From Clonostachys chloroleuca (Eukaryota; Ascomycota; Sordariomycetes; Hypocreales; Bionectriaceae): 64,000 nt of DNA. The notes beneath the pieces were generated by a model. It saw only the letters and a program-made list of their open reading frames with translations. It did no database searches and was not told the DNA's origin. Positions 45,954-57,815 of the stretch are shown here, in pieces. The position numbers and the translations under genes were made by a program. Positions within the stretch are counted from its first letter, which is position 1. Each line of letters opens with the position of its first letter. Location: assembly GCA_037952775.1 (NCBI GenBank), contig JBANAY010000003.1, forward strand, positions 18,476,001-18,540,000, written 5' to 3'.

Positions 45954-47661
45954 TTAAACACATGCTGATGCCACTGCCGTCCCTAGTAGCGAGCTTTCCT
46001 TGGCGGGGACCAGCTTGATGCTACCCTTCTCGGAAGAACCTCTGCTTGCCGACAACTCATCAATGTAGCGCTGGCAGCTCTCCAGATAACCCGGATAGTG
46101 CTCGATGACGCTACCGTTGAATGCGACGGTGGTGTTTTCCAGCTTCAGGTCGTCGTGAGCGCTTTGATAAAATGTCGAATCCTTGGGCAGAGTCGCGACC
46201 AGATTTTGGTTACTTTCGCGCCGAACATCCCATAGAGTGGAGACACATGTTGCCACAAGAGCGCTTGAACGCAATGAGATGAACGATGCGAGGGACTTGA
46301 GAGCTGCGATATCCGAGAACGTTGGCTTGTGGGCGGAGGGGTGACGATCCGAGAATAATTTCCTGGCATGAGCGAGGTCATTCGAGGTATCACTGCATAT
46401 GATTAGCATCGATGTGAAACAGACAGCTAACAGGATCTCTGGGTTTTACCTTGCAATCATGGATAGTGTTTCAGTACCAAGAGAATATGGGGTGGACAGT
46501 GATGGAGGAACAAGACCACCAAATACACCAGTAGTCTCTATGGCCTCGATCAGGGCAAAGCGAGTGACCTCTCCTAGATACATGCCGCTAACCATGTGCT
46601 CCAAGGGCTGGAAATCAGGGCGACTGTGGCCGTCTAGGAGTTGTTGGTCCCATCTCGTGACGGGAAGAATGCCATAGCCGAACATACCAAGTTCGGTGTT
46701 GACGATGACATGGCTGGCACGGTCAAACCACCCGTCAGGACGGGTACCGAACTTTTTACGGCTGATGAGAGAGACAGGAAGGTACGCGGCGATGTTTACT
46801 CCGGTCCCAAGAATGAGACCGAATCTGGTGGAGGTTTGGAAAAATGCTTCGGAGAGGAGGCAGGCCGTCGAATCATTCACGATGGCTGCCACCTCAACAT
46901 TGAGGCCGTGGGTTTTGCAGGAGCCTGTGATGAGCTCACCAAGGTCACGGCCCATCAACCCTTTGTGTGCCACAAACCCCTTGCCCATCGACTGGAGCTT
47001 GCCAGCTCCTAGTGCAGTTTGCCTGGTGACACGTTAGCATTAATCATTGAACCTGAAACGAGTTGGCTTACTCAATGGGAAAACTCCAAGCAATGGCCAT
47101 GGGTAATGGTTCGTCAGACTCGTGGGGTTGGGATGATAGTGTCTCGATGATTCTCGCAGCCATCCAGTCGAAGAATAGTGTACCCTCGAGATCTTTGACT
47201 TCCTTCCCTATGACAAAGTTGCAGATGCTCAGGATCTTGCTCGTCTGCTCATGAAGGTGCTTTCGGCCACTCAATTCCACCAACGCAACCCTGAGCGTCG
47301 AGCCCCCAACATCCAGAGCCAAGTATCTGCCTGATTCATTGCCGGTGGGCAGTCGGTGGCTATAGGAAGGTAGCATGCACTCAACGCCTGACTGGAGTCG
47401 GTCCAGAAACTGTGCCTTCAACTCTGCGGATAGTTGCTCTAGCTTGTCGGGACTGACTGGGTCGACAAACTCTTTCTCGGCTTCCTTGAGGAAATCCTGG
47501 ATGGATCGCGAGGTAGACGCGGCGGTACCGACTTGGGCGCTATTGGGCTTGCTCAAAGAGAGGGTACCGAAGCAGTATTCTAGCACAGCCTGTATGAGAG
47601 ACTTGCCTCGGAGAAGACTTTTAACCATTGCGGAAATGAGGGTTTTGTGGAATGAAGACAT
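45954..47661 (-). CDS. hxk3: Hexokinase-family sugar kinase, probable GlcNAc kinase of the cluster
   Basis: Expected reaction: GlcNAc + ATP to GlcNAc-6-phosphate. Exons 47072..47661, 46450..47022 and 45954..46392 (533 residues); introns carry GTAAGC and GTAAAA donors and CTAAC/CTAAT branch sites. Hexokinase hallmarks are the phosphate loop DVGGSTLRVALVEL, AWSFPIEQTALGAGKLQ, the catalytic Asp in VAAIVNDSTACLL, LILGTGVNIAAY, the sugar-contacting Glu in VNTELGMFGYG, and EHMVSGMYLGE. In LQSMGKGF the Thr that normally precedes the Lys in the sugar pocket (yeast LQRWTKGF) is Gly. The N-terminus has an extra basic-hydrophobic stretch (ISAMVKSLLRGKSLIQAVLE). Related divergent hexokinases of Aspergillus (HxkC, XprF) are regarded as non-catalytic regulators, so that is the alternative. 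The next gene, dam1, is divergent. The name hxk3 follows the Trichoderma and Neurospora usage and is inferred from context. Confidence 0.78.
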
Positions 47662-49830
47662 GACATGAACGAGAGACCGAACAGCGTCTAAATCCTTTAT
47701 GAGGCAAACGGGTAGACAAGCGAGTGAAGGTGTGAAGGACTGAAGGATGAGGAATGAAAGAAGCCGAGAGTCTTATTATAGGTTGCATAGAGAGGCGGTG
47801 GGCATGGGATAAAGTAAAGACGATAGAATGCCGAGGGGTCACGACATATTCCAGCCCGGTGAAGGAGACGAAAGTCGTAAAAGGCAACGCTGAACGGTAA
47901 CAAGACGAGGGAAACAATGCAGGCTGCGGATCTACCCAAGCAAACGAACGATCGAGTAGGTGATACGGCCAACGAGCGACTACGAGTAGACCACAGGCAC
48001 AAGCATATACGAGGTGTAAAATGAAACGTCTTGACACAATGCCAACGCTAAAAAGGTCGATTGGGAGGGGGTGGGCGAGAGAGCGTGGTATAGGGAAGTC
48101 GACATGTAAAACCGCTAGGTGGCAGGGTGGGCTTTGTCGACGTTGCAAACTGGAAGCCACCTCCAACAGCTTGGAGGTACCTCGTAAGCCTTGGGCGAAA
48201 GGCCGGCCCTGTTACGAATTGACGAGTGGTCGTCAAGGCAGCAAGGAATCAGGGGGCGGACCCTGGAGGAGCGCGAAAATGGGAGGGCATGTGGTATGCT
48301 CGAGGTGTGTCGGACCACTGTTGCGGGACTCTGTTGGCTTCCCATGCCCGATCCTCACTCCATTCATCATCCATTTCGCTTGTTGCGTGGGCGTGAAGAT
48401 GAGCAGGCGAATAGTGCTGTAACGTTGCGGCCACTTTGGGGGCTTTGGTAACTTAGTACTGTAGATGTGGAGCCCCTGTGTCTTGGGCCTGGGACTCGGG
48501 TCTTGGGGCTTCGGCCGTGGGTCCGTGGCCTTGAACAGGTCTGGTATCGAGACAGTCGATGGCACTAACTGCTCTGGGTCCAGGTGGCTCTACCACTGGC
48601 CTTGCCTGCCTGGGCAGGTTGCGGCTGATCGTGGCTACCCTTTTTGAGACATGGGGGCCGTTGTCTCTCCACTTCCAACGTACGTGCCTTCCTCCTCGCC
48701 ACGCCCATTCCTCTCTCTGTATGTTTGAGGGTAGCAAGAAGCACCAGACAATGGACGGACATTCTGCCCATCCTGGCCGCGACTGCAACGGCGTCTATGT
48801 CTTGTCTACCGCACACCTTCATCATACCAGGCCTCACTGGCAGATCCAAGCGCTGTCACTTTGCTACCTACCTAATCTAATTGGGGCAAGTTTCTACTGA
48901 TATAACAGAAATCGACCCAAGAAAGGTAGGTAGCGGTATTGCATTTCACCTCTATCGCGTCCATCAAGAATGGAAATCAAGAGACCGAACAGTCGAAGCC
49001 TATTTCTTTTTTGTACGGCTTGACCGGGAACTTCCTCCCCACTAGCAGCCTACTAGCTGTAAAGGTACTTCCCGAGCAAACTCTTTGACTGTCTCATGAC
49101 CCAGATATCCTCCAAATACCCAAACAGAGTAATGTCGTCAAAGATTTCCCCCGGTGACCTCATGGTGTTCCTCAGGTACTTGCCTGTACATCTACTTACT
49201 TACTGTCTCGCTGGCTCCAGTTGTGGCCATATTATTAATACCGTACACAAACAGAGAGAGCCAGGGCGAGGGACTCGTGACAGCATATGCAACAATGTCC
49301 GGCACCATCCGAACATGCTCTGAAGCCTGAGCCTATCTGGGCGAATACATCCCGCCCCGGAAGTAGAGCCCCAGTTCCGGCTTTGATGGCAGTGACGTTC
49401 CATCTATCCCACAACTGTGTGAGACTGGAAGATGAGCAGTCATAAGCTTTCTCACTAAAACAGGGTTTGGTCTATCCACCGCGCGCCACGTTGCTTAGAT
49501 TGATCCCATCATGATTCAGAAGGGAGCAGAGCGCTGGCCACTCGGCATCCGCTGCTCCCTTCCCAGGTAAGTATCTGGGAGTCACCCGATGGTTGGCCAG
49601 CAAGCATACCGGTCTGCTAGCTACCTACCTCATAAAACACCCGTACCTCTGCTTCTCTCTTCTTTCTATCTCTTCCTCGATCTCTCTCGAGAATCGAGCA
49701 CACCTACCTGCCACCCTTGTTAAAACACCCGATACAGCCTTTCTTCTTTTGGCAATCATCCATCAACATCCTAGACTCAACCCACATTCTCTACCTAGTC
49801 TAGATCGAGTTAACATACCCCTGGTCCATC
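47662..49830. promoter_or_regulatory. Divergent promoter region of hxk3 and dam1
   Basis: 2.17 kb between the two start codons, with no gene supported. One CACAAAC (49246-49252) resembles the core of Ndt80-type sites (CRCAAA). ACCTACC-type repeats occur near 48865-48875 and 49621-49630. A CT-rich leader-like stretch (49655-49690) precedes dam1. Control by the neighbouring ron1 product is inference. Confidence 0.4.
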
Positions 49831-51036
49831 ATGAGATTGATTATCCGGGAAGACGCTGATGCGGCCAGCACGTACGTTGCCAAGTACATCATTGAGCGCA
49901 TCAAGGCGTTCAACCCATCCCCTCAAAACCCATTCGTGCTTGGCCTACCCACGGGCTCCAGTCCCCTTGGAGTATATAAAATACTGGTTGATACCTACAA
50001 AGCTGGCCAGGTTAGTACAGTTCACTTTGTTGACCGATGTATGATAAGATGGCTAATCATCAAATTTGATAGATCTCGTTCGAAAATGTCGTCACTTTCA
50101 ACATGGACGAATATGTCGGGATTCCCCGCGACCATGAGCAGTCTTACCACACATTCATGTGGAAGCACTTCTTCTCCCACGTGAACATCCACCCATCAAA
50201 TGTGCACATCCTCGATGGAAATGCCCCGAACCTCGAGGCTGAGTGTGTCGCATATGAGGAAGAAATCAAGAAAGCCGGCGGCATTGATTTGTTCCTTTCT
50301 GGAATCGGGGAAGATGGGCACGTCGCCTTCAACGAGCCTGGTTCAAGCCTGGCAAGTAGAACTCGGGTGAAGACCTTGGCCTACGATACAATCCTTGCCA
50401 ACTCTCGTTTCTTCGAAAACGATGTGAGCAAGGTTCCCAAGATGGCTCTCACAGTGGGAGTGCAAACCGTCCTGGAAGCACGCGAGGTCGTTGTGATCAT
50501 CCTGGGCCAGCGAAAGTCCCTCGCCCTCCAAAGATGCATCGAACAAGGAGTGAACCACATGTGGACACTGTCCAGTCTCCAGCTTCACCCCCACCCCATG
50601 ATTGTTGTGGATGAGGATGCGACCCTGGAACTCCAGGTGAAGACGGTCAAGGTGAGCGCTAAGACATCCTTGGTGAGAAGTTTCATCGTGAAGTAGGTAA
50701 GCTGACAATAGATGATAGTACTTCAAGAGCATTGAGCAGGTTGCGCTGGCGCAAGGCTTCGAGCAGATCCTCCCCTCCAAGGTCCGCACCGGCAATGGAG
50801 TCGTTCCCACGACCAGGGTTGAAAAGGTCGAGTCGCCCACGATCCTGGCTCCTCAACCAACAACCTCTCGCCTCCTGAGGGCGACTCCGGCCACGGAATA
50901 CCCCATCCGATCCGTTTCCCCGGATCTTGTGCCAGATAGAATGGCGTCCCGGATTCCGGAGCCAAACATAAACCAGAGGCTCACACCAAACCCAGAGCAA
51001 CAGGCAATGAGACAGCCTAGCGCTATTGCCGTGTGA
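49831..51036 (+). CDS. dam1: Glucosamine-6-phosphate deaminase (NagB type)
   Basis: Converts glucosamine-6-phosphate to fructose-6-phosphate and ammonia (EC 3.5.99.6), the last step of GlcNAc use. Exons 49831..50010, 50073..50651 and 50719..51036 (358 residues); all introns are phase 0 with GTTAGT and GTGAGC donors. The fold's phosphate loop is [15 protein letters not shown]. The catalytic Asp lies in [20 protein letters not shown], and the Asp-His-Glu set in [20 protein letters not shown]. Bacterial and human enzymes are about 266-290 residues; here a disordered tail of about 85 residues follows the core (from about residue 275), rich in P, T and R. No signal peptide, so cytosolic. It stands divergent from hxk3 and convergent with ron1. 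Confidence 0.95.
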
Positions 51037-51648
51037 GAGAAGGAGCGCTCGCGATTATTCCATACGAGGGCTCTATTGTTGTTTTATTTCCCTTTGTCTT
51101 AACTTAGGTAGTACTCAAGATTGTCCCACTAAGAACTACACCACGGAGTTGCATTATTAATTTGATAAATTAAATGGGTGTTCGAGATTACCAACTTGGC
51201 TTTGGTGTGTACGGCTAGGGTTACGTGGTTACTAGAACGGTTACTGGAAATTATACAGTCGGTTTAGGTTTACGAGTGAAATGATACGTTACGTTACTTT
51301 CGTTCATTGATTGAAGAAGAAGAAAAAAAACGGCTGTAATTGTGCCCCCGTATCGAGGATCTCATACATCATAATTGAGGCCTACTCCAAACAACCACGG
51401 GTATAATCAAGACCGATAGCTAAAGTTGAAAAGACATAGCCTCCAAATTCCCTTTTCCTGCAGGATGATAAAATAAAAGAACAAAGTGCTGCCAAAGTAA
51501 AGGAAGCCAAGAAAAAAAAGTAGCTGGTCGATGTGGCGTGGATAGGCAAATCACAGCAAGCAGACAGCCAAAGCCCTCTCCAAAGCTTCTACTAGTATAC
51601 ACATTTCCCCACCTTGAATTCTTGTTCTTACACACCTTCAACGCACGT
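51037..51648. other. Convergent 3' region between dam1 and ron1
   Basis: 612 nt, AT-rich with A-runs near 51318-51330 and 51512-51522. No gene. The 3' end of ron1 lies just beyond it. Confidence 0.6.
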
Positions 51649-53358
51649 TCAATCGGCAGCAAAGTAACGCTTTGCCTTTCGTCGAATCTGTTGGGCTTTG
51701 ATCTCTGGGGGCACAACAGTGTGGTGTACCACATGTGGTCGGTAGACAGCATCGACCGGGGGCATCCTGTTGAATGTTAGCATGGAGGGAAACCCGTTTG
51801 GAGAGGCTCCTAGACGTACCAGTCATCGACGCTCAAAGGGAAGTATTCGTAGAGCGGGTCACCCTCTTCTGGGGGGCTGCTCCCAGACACTAGGCCAGAG
51901 ATTTGCTGTGTCTTGCCCCGGGGGCTGGAAATTTCAGCGCTGGATCGGTTCGGGCTTCTCTCGTCTTCAGATAATGATAGATTGATGGGAGCTGAAGGCA
52001 TTTGTCGAGGTACGCCCTTTGATGATGGGTTGGTGTTTGATTTTGCCAATTGGGCATCGTTCGTCCATCCCGGAACCGGGGGTTTTGCCATGGTTGGAGA
52101 GATGGCTTGACGTTTAGATGGATGTGGCCCTTGGCCCGGCTGAGTATATGCCTGTGGCGTAGCCCATTCGCTTCCTTGATCAGACGGTGTCTGTGATGTC
52201 TGCATAGGATAAGATCCTGTGTCAATAAAATTGGCTGGAATATTTGTTTGGAATGTCTGGCAGAGCAAATTCTCTCGCTCGCTCTTGATTGTTGGATGAT
52301 CGGTCGAACCCGAGGTGTTTCGCCGTTCAAACTTGCGATCTCCTGTCAATGGAACATCCTTCCTGCTGTCAAAGTTCCTTGGACTGCGGCCGCGAACAAT
52401 GACGGGTCCTGATCGTATCTCGGCAATCTTGATTGTGTCTCCAGCTTTGGTTCGGCCAACAAGATTAATTTGCACAACATAGTGTTGCTGCAACCCCTTT
52501 CTCCTTCCATTATTCGCAGTTGCATGTTTGAATTGCAACCTCTTCCATGCCACCGAAATGGTGGTTCGATTGGCGTCCACTTCATGTCCAGTGGATGAAT
52601 CAAGTGTGATATGTGAAGGGGGGCCTGCGGTCTTCGGCTCCTCGCTGGCTTGGGGGTTGGAGCTCTTCCAGGGAATTGATATGATCTCCGTCGCCTTCTT
52701 CTCGATGGACTCCATTGCAGTGATAGAAGCAGATAGCTCAACTAGGGGCAGATGGCGGCCCTGGTCGTCCACTACCGATGCCATCCGAGGAAGTGTGATC
52801 TGGCCCGTGCACTGCCAGAGGTTGCGGCGATAGCATGTCAACTCAAGCGGCCGGCCAGTAGTATCGGCGCCAAAGACGTCTTCAGCAACAAAGAACATTC
52901 CATAAAGTTCGGCCGTCATCCCGACGTCGCATACGTTTCCCATTTCATCTACCAATGTCGTAGCAGTAATGGGGTCTGAGAATCCAAGGAGCTTGTTGTC
53001 CAGCTCCTGCGGAGAGGAACCATCATTGAGATTATCCTGGTGGGTCGACGGCGCTTCGAACGGTCTCGTTGAATAGGAGAATGGGTCCTCAAAGGTGGCT
53101 GTTAAGCCATCGAAATCGTATGAGGGCGTGAACGGGAGTTGCCCAAACGCGCTTCCATCACTGCAAGCATGGGGCGATTAGTTGTTATATTCAGATATTC
53201 TGGGAAGCCTCTATTGAGAAAAAGATGTCTTACAGTAAGGGATCTTCGAAATTGATGTCCTGCTCGAAGCGCGGGAGTGACTGTTCAAGCTGACCAGTCG
53301 GGCCATGGCTCAGTCCATGTAGACCATCGCCAGTCGGCATGGAGTTGAAAGCCGCCAT
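51649..53358 (-). CDS. ron1: Ndt80/PhoG-type transcription factor, RON1-like regulator of GlcNAc catabolism
   Basis: A DNA-binding activator of the Ndt80 family (VIB-1, XprG, RON1). Exons 53234..53358, 51820..53160 and 51649..51766 (527 residues). The start MAAFNSMPTGDG is ATG 53358; the longer ORF begins at TTG. The Ndt80 domain covers about residues 90-270, from GFSDPITATTLVDEMGNVCD through LWQCTGQITLPR to GPVIVRGRSPRNFDSRKDVP. A Ser/Pro-rich linker follows. The last exon is found only through the GTACGT donor at 51819; it adds WMPPVDAVYRPHVVHHTVVP and KAQQIRRKAKRYFAAD, the conserved C-terminal element of VIB-1-like factors. Unspliced, the frame would stop at VDDWYV. In Trichoderma reesei, RON1 lies in and activates the GlcNAc cluster, so context supports the name; a VIB-1 paralogue is the alternative. 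Confidence 0.85.
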
Positions 53359-54956
53359 GGCATTGTTTATGCCAAGTTCAACACCACCGCATCTGGGGAA
53401 CAGACCACACTTAACAAACGGGCGGTCCGCGATTGGAGTCAACTGTTGTATGTGGTTGGGAGTTTCTGGCCGGTCCTCCGTCTGTCAGCCTATGCCGGCC
53501 AGTCCAACTACTGGTCCCCTTTTTGAAACACAGAATCCGTGTCTCGCCGTGCTCTTGCGCAATAGGCGTGGGTTCAGATAAATGGTCGCTGAGTCGCAAT
53601 GCGGATGTCGAAGAAGCCAGCCGTCGAGCCGAAGTGGTGCGGAGTGGTGGAAGGCGCAAAATCGAGGGGTCGCACAAAGGCAACAGCAGTGGAATCCTTA
53701 CGAGGCACAGGCGTGATGGTCTGGAGATGAGAGAGCGCAGTAGCTGTCTCGGACCTGAGCGTTAAGCTAATACTCTAGCCACTGGTAGCCGGTTGCCTCT
53801 ACCCGCCTGTCCACCCGCCGGGCTAGGGAGGTAGGAGGTACTACAGGTGCCTACTTAAGATGATAGTGCCTGTGCTACCTGGGCCACAGTGGCATCGGCC
53901 CCCCAAAAAGCCCGCCATCCAGGCTCCACACACTTCCTCCTCCATATCCTCAGGGTTCCACCTTCTGTAAAGGGTTACGCTTTGGGGGAGGGGAAGGGGC
54001 TTCATTGGACATCTGCTAGATAAGTAATTACTTCAAGAGCAACCACCGGCTGAGAAATGACGGGCAGATACTAAGATGACCATGAATATCATTGCCTAGC
54101 TCGTAACGCGAAGCTGGACCCCGCCAGGGAAATCTCGAGGCCGGTCACCCGACACTGGCCTCCAGACTCATCAATTGCCCATATTGACATCAGCTCTTAT
54201 CTCGGGAAAAAAAAAAAAATTAGGTAGGTACCAGTCATCACTCGCTGTGCCCCTAACTACAGACAAGCTTCGACACGACATGTCTGATGTGACTGCCACA
54301 AGACATCTTCAGCCGTTCCGCTGCTAGAGCTCGGTACATGCTCCCACATGTTATAATTACATGCTGCTGCTATGGATCCCAAAGCATCTGAAGGCGGGGA
54401 AAGCACTCTAGTAGGGCGATCCTTCCGACACACATTCCTGACCGGCCGAGATCCCGTGACATTTATATTTGGGCTACGTGCGACAGGCGGCGACTGAAGG
54501 GCCGAAGACGGGATGGAGCCAGCCTGAAGGTGGTGCCGTAGCGTTGCATTCCCTTGCCCATCATGACCTTATCGCCACAACACCTGCTTGCCTGCATGTT
54601 GACGGTTTTGAATATATTATCTCCTTAACAAAGAGCATAATAACGTATGCATCACCCCTTTCGCTACGTCTCGGGTTGTACCAAGGAGTACCTAACTTCT
54701 ATTTTAGTCTACCTAATCTATGCCGGTGGAAAAAAAAATTGAAAGCAAAACCCTGCCAAAACTCCGTACCACATGCTTGTTACAGGTCCCCACTAAGACT
54801 ATTCTAACCCAACTGTCTGAACAACTAGGACAGCAAGACGTAAAAATACTCACACTAAGCCATTCCCTGTTTCTCATGAGTACATTCTACAAACTGCCCG
54901 TTCTATGAAAGGTGTGGGATACTCGATGTACATAAAAGTCCTGTTTCCTGATAAGA
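53359..54956. other. Intergenic region between ron1 and dac1
   Basis: About 1.6 kb, the promoter side of ron1 and 3' side of dac1. It contains an A13 run (54207-54219) followed by TTAGGTAGGTACC, and GTAGGAGGTAC-type repeats near 53829-53840. No gene is supported. Confidence 0.5.
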
Positions 54957-56395
54957 TCAGGTGGTCATCTTACTAGGCCGGGATACCCGGGTTCCGAACT
55001 TCCAAACCTCTTCTAATACCAATTGAGTTGAGCCATCGAATGTATGATCCGATAGAATGATGAGGTCAGCATCGGCATCGGCGTCCAATGTGCCTTTAAT
55101 GCCCTGCAGCCCCAGCATGGCAGCTGGCGTGGAAGTTACCGCTTTAAGGGCTGCTGGAATGCTGGTCCCTGACCACTGGAGGAAGTTATTGACACACTCA
55201 AGAGCGTGATAGAGCTATCAAGTAGGTCAGTTGGGTGTCAAATTGGCTGGGGGCCCCTAGACAGTTTCTCCTTCGACTCACCTTCCAGCAATTGTATCTG
55301 ATCCCTCGAGGAGCAGAGTATAGCCGTCTTTGACTATATTGCAGGTCTTCTGCCCATTGGTCCATGGGTAGACGCCGTCAGGCAGTCCCACCATGTGCAT
55401 TGCGTCTGTGACCAAAATGAAGCCTTCTGGGTGAGAGTTAAAGGCTATTTTGATCGTCGTAGGATGGAGATGAATCCCGTCGGCGATGATGCCAAAATAT
55501 GGCCGATTCAAGGTCTCAGCAATGCCCAAGACTCCAAAGACGCCTGGGTTCCGGTGGTGAAGCGGCCGCATAGCGTTGAATAAATGAGTTATCATGGTGG
55601 CACCATTGTCCACCGCGCTCGAGGCATCCTCGTACGTGGCTTCAGTGTGCCCGATAGAGTATATGATTCCCCTTGAGCAAATCTCGGGGATGAGTTTCAT
55701 CATGTTCCCACGCTCGGGGGCAGCAGTGATCATTCTGATAGGGATGATATCATCTTCGGACTGGGGGGTCAAGTTCTCAGCCCCATAGCAATCCTCAATA
55801 TCCTTGAATGAGTGAGCCTCTGTCAACACATCCACATTGTGCACACCATTCTTGGCAGGGTTTAGGAAAGGGCCCTCACAATGGGCTCCGAGTGACTCTG
55901 CACCATCTGCTGCTCGTCTCGCTCGGCCCGAGGGTCCTAAGAAGGGCACGACCTAGATCAAACAGGCAGCTTGTCAGCGATGTGAATGAATCATTAGCGA
56001 ACATGTGCACAAACCTTCTTGTACAACTCCGGACGTTGGCTGGTGACGGTGGGAACGTAAGACGTGACACCAGTTTGAACCAGAAGCTGGTTGAGCTCCC
56101 CGACCTTTTCCCCGTACAGATGGTCTTGTTCTAACACGGTGGAAAAGTTGAAGCCAAAGGCACCGTTGAGCTGGCATTCGATCATCCCGGGTGCGAGGAT
56201 GCGTCCGCCAAGATCAATAACCTCATCGGGTAAATTGAGTTCATCATAGAATGAAGCCTGGCTGTGAATAATCTTCCCAGTCAGAGAACTGACCCAGAGA
56301 TCCTCTTCCACCAACTTGTCGCCTTTTAGAAGACGACAGTTGGTGAATTTTGTAAGGCCATTGCGAGCCCTGGTAGGAGAAAGGGCAATGGGCAT
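54957..56395 (-). CDS. dac1: N-acetylglucosamine-6-phosphate deacetylase (NagA, CE9)
   Basis: Removes acetate from GlcNAc-6-phosphate (EC 3.5.1.25), between hxk3 and dam1 in the pathway. Exons 56015..56395, 55282..55952 and 54957..55214. Metal and substrate residues match NagA: GAHCEGPFLNPAKNGVHN (Glu ligand), YSIGHTEATYEDA and MITHLFNAMRPLHHRNPG (His ligands), and ILVTDAMHMVG (catalytic Asp). The first exon carries GGRILAPGMIECQLNGAFGF. After the second intron (GTGAGT...GATAG) the family alignment needs SITLL followed by ECVNNFLQW, but these lie in different frames; one base is missing near 55197-55200 (coding TTGAGTG where TTGGAGTG would fit). With it the protein is 436 residues, normal for the family; without it the frame stops soon after. 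No alternative splice site mends the frame. ATG 56395 fits the family start. Confidence 0.92.
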
Positions 56396-57815
56396 GGCTG
56401 ATGGATGGATGTGGGTGGGTGTGGGTGATGGATTTGATGTGATATCAGGTGTGCTCGGGGAGGAGAGAGTAATAGTTGGGAAGGATAGGTTCGGAAAAGC
56501 TTGCTATGAGATAAGCAGCCTACGGTTCAAATAAGATTCAAAGGCTTTTCTGAAGGCAAGGTTCGGGCAGTCTACTATTATCACCACACACACATGACCA
56601 CGAAAGAAGTACGTACATCCGACTAATACCTTGGTGCTAGTATATCTCTTCCGTCTTCGGAACCTACAACCGGTCAAGGTGCAATTCTGAGCAATTCTGG
56701 AGCCATGTTCCAATGGATTGTTCCAGCAGGCCTGGGTTGTGACAAATCTGATCGAGAGGTGAGGTGATGTGATATGAGCAGACCTGCCATAACACTGGCT
56801 CTATCGCCGGCGATCCAAGCAATCTTCCCACATGCTTGTCTGATACGCCGAGCGTGTCCCAGTCAACGTGTCCTATGATGAAATAGAAACAGTGACAGTG
56901 GATACATCCAAGACCCAACGCACCCCGAAAGAGACGGACACCACCGTCGGGTGTCGTGGCAGTTGCCGTCCGGTGGTGATGCGACAATGGTTTGTGACAG
57001 GCGCCGGCTCGCGCTTGGCATCGGCGGGCAGTATCAGAGGATTACTTGGTAGGTTGCTTTCTGCTTCCCATGTAACGTTGGGTCGGCCGCCGTCCTTTGT
57101 CTTGCCTGGGGTTCTCTCTATCCACTCCTTCTAGAAACCACCAACAGCCGCCAAGGAGCTAGTGCCAGTCGCAACTTAACCCAAGACACAGGTACATGTA
57201 GGTACCTCGAGAGCCCATGCACCAGCACGCGACCCTGGACTTTTAGCGGACTCATCTGTGGCGGCCTGTGGCTAGAGGCTTCGGTTGGCTGGCTTGGCTG
57301 GTGCCCCTGGTTCCCCCAGCGAGGTACTTCGGAAGGTCGTCAGCAGAGCGACAGTGTGTACAGTGCGACTGGGTCCTTCGCTAGGAATCGGGTGGGCTGG
57401 CTGAGGCAGGTACTTTGCAACGGCCCTATTCCGTGTCACAGCCAGTGAAGCCCATTCTGCGGCAGGCGTAAGTGACATGGAGCCTCTGTCCATCCATCCC
57501 ACGTCGTCGCTGTCCAGGCTCCAGCTTCCCGCGCGCCCTGTGCACACAACACATCCATATCAAACTCCAGGGACCGGCTGATCTGAGGAGACGTCAGCGC
57601 AGAGCCGTATTGTTACATTTCTTCCTCCTCTTCAGCCTTTTCGAATTTTGGAGCCTTGCTAGTGCTGCCCGTGCCCGTGGCGGCAACGGTCTTCAGGGTC
57701 TCATGCCTACTGGCTTGCGACGAGCTCCAGATCCAGGCAAGCGGAGCATGGTTCGAAGCAACCATAGCGTGACAGGCCGAGTTTTCTTGAGTTGGGTGAT
57801 TTCACGGCCCTCAGG
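56396..57815. promoter_or_regulatory. Divergent promoter region of dac1 and nag3
   Basis: 1.42 kb between the two start codons, with no gene supported. It contains one GTTTGTG (56990-56996), reverse complement of a CRCAAA-type Ndt80 core, and GTACATGTAGGTACC (about 57191-57205). Shared control by ron1 is inference. Confidence 0.4.

Noticed and set aside
55200..55290. Alternative splice sites to rescue the dac1 frame
   Set aside because: The only strong donor (AG|GTGAGT) and acceptor (GATAG) give the family-correct junction AGSSITLL; the break comes after it, so splicing cannot mend it.
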